From Penium margaritaceum (taxonomy: Eukaryota > Streptophyta > Zygnematophyceae > Desmidiales > Peniaceae): a DNA stretch of 37,921 nt. Shown here piece after piece: positions 31,194 to 37,921 of this stretch. Both the position numbers and the translations under genes were made by a program. Position 1 is the first letter of the stretch. The number at the start of each line of letters is the position of its first letter. The DNA lies in the NCBI GenBank assembly GCA_023375785.1, contig SZWC01001532.1:110029-147949 (forward strand), in the 5' to 3' direction. The notes below the pieces were generated by a model, which was not told where the DNA came from, did no database searches, and saw only the letters and a list, made by a program, of their open reading frames with translations.

Positions 31194-32340
31194 CAACAAC
31201 ACACCTAGTGCCAACAGCAGACAGTGACGTCAATCCTAGGCCCCACTTTTGATGCCGACCGTAGGAAAAAAGACATTAAAATCCTATCGCCGCCTCTTCA
31301 GGCTGGCGAGCACTTCCGGAGCTGGGAGCTCAGCTTTTGGATCTAGGCACAGGATGAGGGCATGTGGCCCTACTACGTCCTATCCTTCGACTCCACTCAG
31401 GCCGACCAGGTGTATGATGCCGGTTGCACCGCGCGTGCCCTTGTCCCTATTGCCCCTCCAACTACACGTCTTGCCCTTGAGCCCTCTCTTGAAGACCTCA
31501 CCACTGGCGCACTCCCTGACCCTACAGCAGCGTGGCACATCCTTACGCGTCCCCATTGTCTTTCCAGTGACACCCAGACCAGCCGCTTACTCCGGGAGTT
31601 CAACTCCCTCCGCATGGGGGAGACTGAGACGGTCATCTCCTATTGGCAGCGTCCTGAGGATGTCTTGCGCTGTCTTGGAGACGCTGCGCCACCCCCTCTT
31701 TCTACGCTACCGACCATCAAGTCTGAAGCCACCGATGCCTTCTCCAACGTCTGTGCCCACTACTCCCAGGAGGTCCTCGCTGCGATGGTTGCCCACGGTC
31801 CCTGGGCATAGGAGCTCTTCCTCCGCATCGAGGAGGCTCGTCAGGAGTCACACATCCATCGCACGGAGTCCCTTGCCTCTCATGTCGTTGCCTCAGTGGC
31901 TGTTGCCGCCCCAGTAGTAGCAGCGTCCTCCGGCGCCTCCTCATCTGGTAAGAAGAAGCATAGGGACAAGAAGGGAAAGGGCCCACAGCAGGTGTCTAGC
32001 AGATCCAGTGGCGGCAGCCTCGTCTGCCACAACTGTGGATAGTTAGGACATGGGTGGTACACGTGTCCGCTCCCAACTGATGGGGCTCGCGTCATCGCCA
32101 CCTTGTGTCGACAGCTTGAGCATTGCCTTGCCACCACTATAGTGATTGTAGCTGCTCCTGTTGCATCTACGCCGATCGTGACGGCTCTACCACAGTATCT
32201 TCTACAGCCGTGTGCGTCCACTCCTCCATCACCGACGCCTCCAACTGCATCTTCTTCCTCCTTTCTAGACTTTGGCACCGTTACACCGAAGTCGGTCCAC
32301 TCCGTCGGACCCTCCACCCATGAGCATCAGTTAGAGTAGT
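31194..32340 (+). pseudogene. gag: copia-D gag body and zinc knuckle
   Basis: Codons in phase with 31194 are open to 32804 except for five TAG (31206, 31344, 31809, 32040, 32337). The capsid part reads FDADRRKKDIKILSPPLQAG, then EFNSLRMGETETVISYWQRP and ELFLRIEEARQESH, which fits UBN2-type copia gag. A Lys-rich segment (GKKKHRDKKGKG) leads to the knuckle at 32025-32066, CHNCG-TAG-LGHGWYTC; in related knuckles that position is very often Gln. No TAA or TGA interrupts this frame. A Ser/Pro/Thr-rich stretch follows to 32340. Confidence 0.82.
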
Positions 32341-32804
32341 TCATCGCACTCCAGCTCCGCCTTCCTCGCCCTCCTCCCAAGGGAAGTGTGAGTTGCGTCG
32401 TGGCTCGTTCCACCCTACCCTGCATGACTGAGTCTATATTGCAGTTGTGCCGCGTACCTTTGTCCACCCCATCCTCTACCATGACCTTCCCATCTGCTCC
32501 TCTTTGTGATGACGTCGCCTGCTTGGATGACTGGCAGTCACGATTCGCACATCCGTCCACCGCGTCTGCGTTGCTCGCCCCTTACCATGTGACTGTCAGT
32601 GACCTGGCCACACCTGTGCAAGATCTGTCAGAGACCTGGATCATTGACTCCGGGGCCACACATCACATGACGGCCTCACGTGAGGCCTTCCATGTCCTTG
32701 GTCCCGTCACCAATGTCATCGGGGTTCGGACGGATTCTGGTGAGATTTTACCAGTTTGTGGTGTCGGCGTCGTTCATTTCTATGGCCCTGCTGGTGATGT
32801 CTGA
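32341..32804 (+). pseudogene. pol: copia-D protease
   Basis: The motif WIIDSGATHHMTA at 32637-32675 is an intact copia protease active site (catalytic Asp-Ser-Gly at 32646-32654), followed by FHVLGPVTNVIGVRTDSG and ILPVCGVGVVHF. The frame breaks at about 32800 (TGA after AGDV), and the usual next strand (DVLFVLVLELSLLSVTTL) is one frame over at 32810-32860. It continues the gag frame without a break, consistent with a single gag-pol ORF. Confidence 0.88.
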
Positions 32805-33720
32805 TGTACTTTTTGTCCTCGTCCTTGAGCTCAGCCTCTTGTCTGTCACCACTCTTGATTGCATGAGCATGGATGTTCTGCACTCGTGTGGTGTGGGCAC
32901 TGTGTCGTTGCGTTCATGAGGTCGTGTCGTTTTGCATGTCACCACTCGTGGCAACTTGTGGCTCGTACCGTGCCTGTCTGCTGACACTGGTCACGTGCTT
33001 GTTACTAGCGCACTATCTCTGCAGCACACACGTCTCCTGCATTGCCGCCTCTGTCACATCCACTATACCGCCATTGAAAGCATGCTTCGCACACTGCCAG
33101 CCACAGGACTCGATCTAGCCTCCTTTCCTCTGCCGTATCCCACCGTGTGCATTGATTGTGCTCATGGGAAAATGCACCGTTCCACCTGCCCCCTGTCTGC
33201 CTATCGTGTGACCGCCCTACTTGCCTTGGTCCACTCCGATGTCATGGGTCCCTTCCCGACAAAGTCTGTCAGAGAGCGTAGTCGTTACGTCCCGACACTT
33301 ACGGACGACTACTCTTCCTGTTGCTTGGTTTTCTGTCTTTGATAGAAGAGCGACGTTGCTCCCACCATTCGGGAATGGCTTGTCCGTGTGTAGCACGAGT
33401 ATATTTTCCCTCTGTGTCGCTTCCATTCTGATTGCGAGGGTGATTTTTCTGGGGGAGACCACACTCTTCCTCGCCTCTCGTAGCGTCCATCATGAGACGT
33501 TGGCGCCTTACACGCCAGCCTAGAACTGCGTCTCTGAGTGATGGAAGCGCAGCATGGCTGACACCGTCCGCACCATTCAGGTCGAGTCCCGTCTCTCTGA
33601 CGGCTTCTACTTCAAGGCCATGACCTACATGATGTGGGTCTGGAACCGGATTTCCCACGGACCCATATCTTGTCAGTCCACACCGTAACAACACTAGTGT
33701 GGAGAGCGAGCCGACCTCCG
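32805..33720 (+). pseudogene. pol: copia-D integrase, frameshifted
   Basis: The GAG-pre-integrase zinc region is readable at 33010-33190 (LLHCRLCHIHYTAIESM, then CIDCAHGKMHRS). The core starts with LALVHSDVMGPFPTKS (first Asp, about 33236) and RYVPTLTDDYSSCCLVF. After a frameshift near 33342 the RFHSDCEGDF segment gives the second Asp (about 33430) and TPA then TAG, NCVSE, TGA, WKRSMADTVRTIQ marks the catalytic-Glu region, where the TAG stands at the second Gln of the usual TPQQNG. Another frameshift leads to the VWPLYG(N) and HLRTFGC-like end. At least three frame changes occur. Confidence 0.8.
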
Positions 33721-33877
33721 TCTGGCCCCTGTATGGGAATGCGTTGCTATCGTGTGGTTGCCTGGCCCACACCAGGGTGGAAAGCTCGAGCCTCGCGGTC
33801 GTCCCTGCACCTTCCTTGGCGTCTAGCGTCAGTCAAAGGCATGGCGTTTTGGGGATCCCACCCGGCACTGCATCGTC

Positions 33878-34630
33878 GTGTCCCGAGACACCCTCTTCTT
33901 TGAGGACCTGTTTCCCCACGACCTCGTTTGCTCCGGCGCGCCGATGTTTCTCCCGTTGTGTGGCGGAGTGGTGGGTCCATCCTCCATCCAACAACGTCCG
34001 GGTGTCTCATCGTCTGCACTCACGGGTCCTTCTGCACCAGCTGTCCCGTCCGTGTCCGTCAGGCCTTCAGGGTCGGCTGCCCCATTCGTGTCCGCCAGCC
34101 CCTTAGGGCTGGCTGCCCCATCCGTGTCCGCCAGCCCCTCAGGGCTGGCTGCCCCGTCCGTATTCGCTAGCTCCTCAGGGTCGGCTACCTCGCCTGTGTC
34201 CATCAGCTCCTCAGGGCCGGCTGCCCCATCTGCATCCGCCAATCCCTCAGGGCTGGCTGCCTTGCATGTGTCCGTCAGCCCCTGGAGGCGGGCTGCCCCA
34301 GGGCCGGCTGCCCCGTCCATGTCCACGAGCCCCTCAGGTTCAGCTGCCCCACCAGTGTCCGCCAGCCCATCAGGGCAGGCTACCCCATCCGTGTCCACCA
34401 GCCCCTCAGGGCCGGCTTCCCTGTCCGTGTCCGTGATTCCCTCAGGGTCGGCTGCCACGTCTATGTCCGTCAGCCCCTCAGGGCCGGCTGCCCCATCCGT
34501 GCGTGGCAACCCCTCAGGACCGGCTGCCCCGTCCGTGTCTGCCAGTCCCTCAGCCCCGTCCGTGTCTGCCAGTCCCTCAGGGCCGGCTGTCGCGTCCGTG
34601 TGGCGCGCTACACACGTGGTCAGGGCCTGA
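33878..34630 (+). pseudogene. pol: copia-D Pro/Ala/Ser-rich linker between integrase and RT
   Basis: This 250-codon open frame contains the end of the integrase-like region (33878-34040, uncertain) and the minisatellite-encoded Pro/Ala/Ser repeats, and ends at TGA 34628-34630. In copia elements the segment between integrase and RT is often long and polar, so this is an expanded version of a normal linker. RT resumes one frame later near 34714. Confidence 0.65.
34045..34605 (+). repeat. 36-bp coding minisatellite in the copia-D integrase-RT linker
   Basis: About sixteen diverged copies of a 36-base unit (GTGTCCGCCAGCCCCTCAGG followed by GCCGGCTGCCCCATCC) lie in tandem. In one frame they encode a 12-residue repeat SVSASPSGPAAP. 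A few units are shortened (to 18, 27 or 33 bases), always by multiples of three, so the frame was kept while the array evolved. Confidence 0.93.
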
Positions 34631-34713
34631 GCCTTTGACCCAGGCCGATGGTGAGCACTCAGGCCGCCTCCTTACGTCCTCTCGCACCATGATCCCCCGT
34701 CACCCGAGGCTCC

Positions 34714-36498
34714 TTGCCTCCTATCAGACCCATTTCCATGGTCGTGAGTGGGGACCCCGTCACCAAGGCACTTGGCTTGGCCACACTATCAGTCATTACT
34801 CACCTACATCTAGGGTCAGCTCTGGGCTATGCCTTGCTCCATCAGGAGCACTGGTATGTCCCCGTGGCCAAGCTCACACGTATACCACCAGGGGCGCGAG
34901 ACACGCACACCCTTATTGTTTGCCCCATGGAGCGACCAAAGGACACAACCACCCTATGTGAGGCTCGAGCGTCTCCCGAGGACGCTCACTTGGAGGCTAC
35001 ATGCACCGATGAGATTGCCGCCATTCGGCAACATCACGTCTATGAGCTTGTCGACCTCCCCCTGGGCCATAAGGCCATCGGCGCCAAGTGGGTTCTCCGG
35101 TGAAAGTAGAAGCCAGATGGGTCCTCGTACAAGTACAAGGCCCATCTTACAGCCAAAGGGTTTGCTTAGGTCCCTCAGATCGACTATGACCAGATCTTTA
35201 CCCCAGTTGGTCGGTTATCCACTAGCCAAGCGTTGTTTAGCCTGATTGCCCAGCACGGATGGGAACTGAATTAGATGGATGTGAGCAACGCCTTTCTGCA
35301 TGGCTCACTAGAGGGCAAGGATCTCTACATGGTGCAGCCTCTAGGCTTTGATGATGGCTCGGGCAAGGTCTAGAAGCTGCGGAAGGTACTCTATGGCCTG
35401 AAGCAGTCACCGCGCTACTGGAATCAGGAGATTAGTCACACGCTTCTCAGCGATGGCCTCCTTTGTAGCTCTGCCAACCCCATGCCGTTTATCAATCCGC
35501 AAGGTCAGACCCTTGTTGCTGTCTTGGTCTATGTCGACAACCTGCTCATTCTACCACCAGACGCAATTGCTATCCAGTGCGTCAAGGACCTGTTGCATGG
35601 TGCCTACCAGATGAAGGACCTCGAGTCAGCACGAGTCTTTCTGGGCATGGAGCTTGAACATGATCGCTCTACGGGCATCCTACATGTCCATCAGACCGCC
35701 TATGTCCAGACCATGTCCATGCGCTTTGCTGAGGACCTGCCCCTCATGTCAAGAGCATCGGCACCCATGTCACCCGATAGAAAAACGATGCTCAAGAGCT
35801 GTGATCCAGCTGTGGTGGGGGAGCCAATAGACTTGATCACGTGTTTACGCGTCAACGAGACACTGATGTTCTTGGCGACAACGACGCGTCCAAACATAAT
35901 ATTCGTAGTCAACCTCCTGGCATAGTTCTCTCAAGAGCCGAGTCACCTCTAATTCAAGGCCGCAATCCGAGTACTGCACTATGTCGTTTATACCCCATGG
36001 CGAGGCCTCATGCTTTGGCAACAGCCATCCGTTGTGGCGACGGGATACACCAACAGTGACTGGGCCGACAGCCCGGACGGTAAGAGTCGTACAGACTGGA
36101 TACTTCTTGTTGGCGGGATGGTTGTGTCCTGGTGCAACGGCAAGCAAGGTTGCATTACATGTAACAATGTTGAGGGTGAGTATGTGGCCCATGGTTCTCG
36201 CGCTTGTGAGAGCATGTGGTTGCGCCGCATTCTGTCTGAGTTGCGTCAGTAAGTCCAGTCCATCACGTTGCACTGTGACAATGAAAGTGGTATGTCCATT
36301 GCTGACAACGACGGTGTGCATCACCTCTGCACAAAGCACATCAATGTTGAGTATCACTATGTGTGTCCGTTGTTGCATGACGACCGCATCAACATTGTGT
36401 GGGTTGAGACACCAAAACATTTTGATGAATTTTTGGCCAAGGCACTGAAGCGTGATTTGTTCAGGAAGGCTGTGAGTGCGATTGCTGTACGTTTGTGA
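34714..36498 (+). pseudogene. pol: copia-D reverse transcriptase and RNase H
   Basis: One frame of about 595 codons can be followed, with TGA 35101, TAG 35107, TAG 35167, TAG 35272, TAG 35371, TAG 35923, TAA 35950 and TAA 36250 inside it and TGA 36496-36498 at the end. RT motifs are AIGAKWVLR, KAHLTAKGFA then TAG and VPQIDYDQIFTPV, MDVSNAFLHGSLEGKDLYM, KLRKVLYGLKQSPRYWNQ, and VLVYVDNLLIL. The catalytic box is YVDN and not YVDD (codon 35539-35541), so polymerase activity should be lost. RNase H keeps GYTNSDWADSPDGKSRTDW, EGEYVA and HCDNESGMSIAD, then TKHINVEYHYV. Gln is usual at the TAG before VPQ and MDV. The end fits the normal pol length, so the final TGA looks natural. Confidence 0.92.
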
Positions 36499-36504
36499 GG
36501 TTCT

Positions 36505-36507
<3 letters not shown>

Positions 36508-36560
<53 letters not shown>
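36508..36560. repeat. (TG)n microsatellite after the copia-D pol stop
   Basis: It is a pure TG dinucleotide run lying ten bases after the stop codon and about 60 bases before the 3' LTR. Confidence 0.97.
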
Positions 36561-36562
<2 letters not shown>

Positions 36563-36612
36563 GCTTGGTCTCTGTGCTCTCTGCCTGTCTATGTGCACTA
36601 CGCCTGTGAGTC

Positions 36613-36621
36613 ATGGGGGAG
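36613..36621 (+). other. copia-D polypurine tract
   Basis: ATGGGGGAG lies directly before the TGTTGG start of the 3' LTR. Confidence 0.88.
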
Positions 36622-37457
36622 TGTTGGTTTTCTCACACATCTCTCACTTGTACTCTGTTGTGTCCTCCCGGCTTGTGTACATCGGTGTGCAGATGACTAA
36701 CGGCGAGACGCGAAGCTGTTGGAGTGTCGTCCTCTGGAGCCGACGCATGCTGAGGCCTACATGTAGCTTGCTGGAGCCTCCTTCCTCCAATATGCTCAGC
36801 TCCATTGGCAGACCTCCTCAGCAGTCGTACCGCCGGCAGGCACTGTCGCTGTATACGCTGTCTGCACATGTCTAGCACCGTGTTTGACCATACTGCTGCG
36901 TTTGCAGCGCCACGTCATGCCTATGGTCCAAGATTCAGGATTTTGTAGCACTGTTGGTACCGGGGATTAGCATAGACGATGCCTGGGTTTAGGCAGCCAT
37001 AACCCCTCAATGCTATGTTTCAAGCTGATTCTGACTGCACGATAGCGTTTGTGGCGTGCGTGTTATGGTATGGTCCAGTTTTCGGGCAAAACGGACGACG
37101 CGCTGGTTTTGGGCTGTCGGCCGTCTAGTACGGCTCACGGCTGCCATAAAAGGGTCTATTTTCTGATTGGCTTAGAAACTGAGTAACAAGATCTACAGAG
37201 CTAGGGAGTGGGGCTAGAATTTGGAGGTGTCTCCTATTGTTGCTCATTCTCAGTTCTTAATTAGTAATTTCCACTTTTCAGTTGTTGTCTGACGCTAAAT
37301 CTGGCGTGCGTAGTTCTGAGTAACAAACACCAGAGCTCTGAGACTTAGGCTCTCGTGCAGCAGACTAAGGGGATAGCTTAAGCAACGAGCGTGGGTTCCC
37401 GTATGCTACATCAACAATGCTGCTGTCCCAACATGCTGCTATAGGAGTTTTCCAGCT
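36622..37457 (+). mobile_element. copia-D 3' LTR
   Basis: It is the partner of 28099-28948, starting TGTTGGTTTT and ending TTTTCCAGCT, followed by the GTCTC duplication at 37458-37462. Differences from the 5' copy are mainly C/T and G/A. Confidence 0.93.
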
Positions 37458-37524
37458 GTCTCAGCCAAAATGTCAGAGACAACCTTTCGCTCCTCTTTCT
37501 TGGACAAATATTCTAAGGGCCTAT

Positions 37525-37595
37525 ATTTGGTTCAACAGTTAGTCGTAAAACAGCCTTGACCTGTTGCATAGGTATCCTGGGCTCGAATCCCACCT
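37525..37595 (+). mobile_element. tRNA-like pol III head with a UUG-type anticodon loop
   Basis: The A box TGGTTCAACAG (37528-37538) fits the consensus; the B box GCTCGAATC (37581-37589) differs at one position. Between them AACAG and CTGTT form a 5-bp stem around the 7-base loop CCTTGAC, whose central triplet is TTG (a Gln anticodon), though position 33 is C rather than T. The T arm (TGGG, CTCGAAT, CCCA) also folds. No matching acceptor stem is present, so it is a tRNA-derived SINE head or tRNA pseudogene and not a functional tRNA. Confidence 0.45.
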
Positions 37596-37862
37596 TTGGA
37601 TTACCGGAGATGCCGAGACGGCTCTCACCCTTAGTGGGGGGGAGTGTAGAGTGGCAGTGTCACGCCTGTCGGTCGAAGGAGCCACGTGACTCGAGCAAGG
37701 TCACTTGGAACTATGGGCGGTGAGACGGGATGACTTGAGAGTCGGAGACCCTCAAACACCACAGTGTTGGCCGAGATCGGCCAAGGATTCCGTTGATTCC
37801 GTTACATGTGGAGTTTTTTGGTTATGGTTGTGACGACACACGCAAGTGACCTCTTGACTCTA

Positions 37863-37888
37863 CACACACACACACACCCACACACACA

Positions 37889-37921
<33 letters not shown>
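37863..37921. repeat. (AC)n microsatellite at the window end
   Basis: An AC dinucleotide run with two single-base interruptions, continuing to the last base. Confidence 0.95.

Larger units (their letters stand above)
28099..37457 (+). mobile_element. Ty1/copia retrotransposon copia-D, full length, TSD GTCTC
   Basis: LTRs lie at 28099-28948 and 36622-37457, flanked by identical GTCTC at 28094-28098 and 37458-37462. A GGTATCAGAG primer-binding site follows the 5' LTR and a GGGGGAG polypurine tract precedes the 3' LTR. Between them the order is leader, Gln-rich gag, zinc knuckle, protease, integrase, a minisatellite linker, RT and RNase H, which is Ty1/copia order. At 9.4 kb it is long for a copia element because of a 2-kb triplet-rich leader plus gag start. 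LTRs differ at many sites by eye (mostly transitions), so it is not recent. Confidence 0.95.
37463..37921. other. right flank: pol III-like head, possible LTR start, (AC)n
   Basis: Apart from the tRNA-like head, a GTGGGGGGGAG purine run near 37635-37646 is followed by TGTAGAGTGGCAG, which looks like a polypurine tract plus LTR start of another element whose remainder lies outside the window. From about 37863 the window ends in an (AC)n run. No ORF of note. Confidence 0.35.

Noticed and set aside
33829..34509. 226-codon minus-strand ORF rich in Asp, Ala and Gly
   Set aside because: It is the antisense reading of the 36-bp minisatellite, which keeps the opposite strand open because the unit is a multiple of three.
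34045..34605. CRISPR-like array
   Set aside because: The 36-base units are contiguous with no unique spacers and encode a protein repeat within copia pol.

Overview
The window reads as a repeat-dense nuclear segment from the green plant lineage (land plant or streptophyte alga; species not determined). The grounds are primer-binding sites of the plant initiator-Met tRNA type, a chromodomain Ty3/gypsy element, Ty1/copia elements with TGTTGG ends, a hAT-type non-autonomous transposon with an 8-bp target duplication, and several tRNA-derived pol III heads. I see no intact host gene, no rRNA, no functional tRNA and no CRISPR array. Nearly every coding stretch is a decayed retrotransposon domain.

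Layout. 1-4165: Ty1/copia element 'copia-1' (+, cut by the window edge): gag, protease/integrase, a hole where reverse transcriptase should be (filled by a tRNA-derived SINE-like insert), RNase H, PPT and probable 3' LTR. About 4166-10700: old Ty3/gypsy chromovirus 'gypsy-A' (-), interrupted at 5581-6519 by an LTR of another family and near 6930 by a SINE-like insert. 10900-12070: Asp/Ala-rich degenerate triplet region (-). 12100-13024: unassigned sequence and a short ORF split by a hAT-like element (13025-13828). 13846-20375: Ty3/gypsy chromovirus 'gypsy-B' (+) with both LTRs, PBS and all domains, carrying a nested solo LTR (18551-19529, TSD GTTCT). 20376-21590: unassigned. 21594-27515: minus-strand LTR element 'LTR-C' whose interior encodes an unrecognised protein rather than pol, plus a (CTA)n triplet tract. 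27516-28093: unassigned. 28099-37457: complete but decayed Ty1/copia element 'copia-D' (+), TSD GTCTC, with a Gln-rich gag N-terminus and a 36-bp coding minisatellite. 37463-37921: pol III-like head, a possible further LTR start and an (AC)n tract.

The most interesting signal crosses element families. When frames are followed by homology, internal stops are overwhelmingly TAG and many sit where the family has Gln; the clearest case is the copia-D gag start, where 25 TAG and 3 TAA but no TGA occur in about 216 Gln-rich codons. Ends that look natural are TGA. Two explanations compete: UAG (or UAR) read as Gln in this organism, or C-to-T decay of CAG sites driven by CHG methylation. Two lost integrase catalytic residues in copia-1 are G-to-A changes at CAG sites, which favours methylation decay, but the sequence alone does not settle it. 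Boundaries and homology calls were made by reading, not by alignment software.
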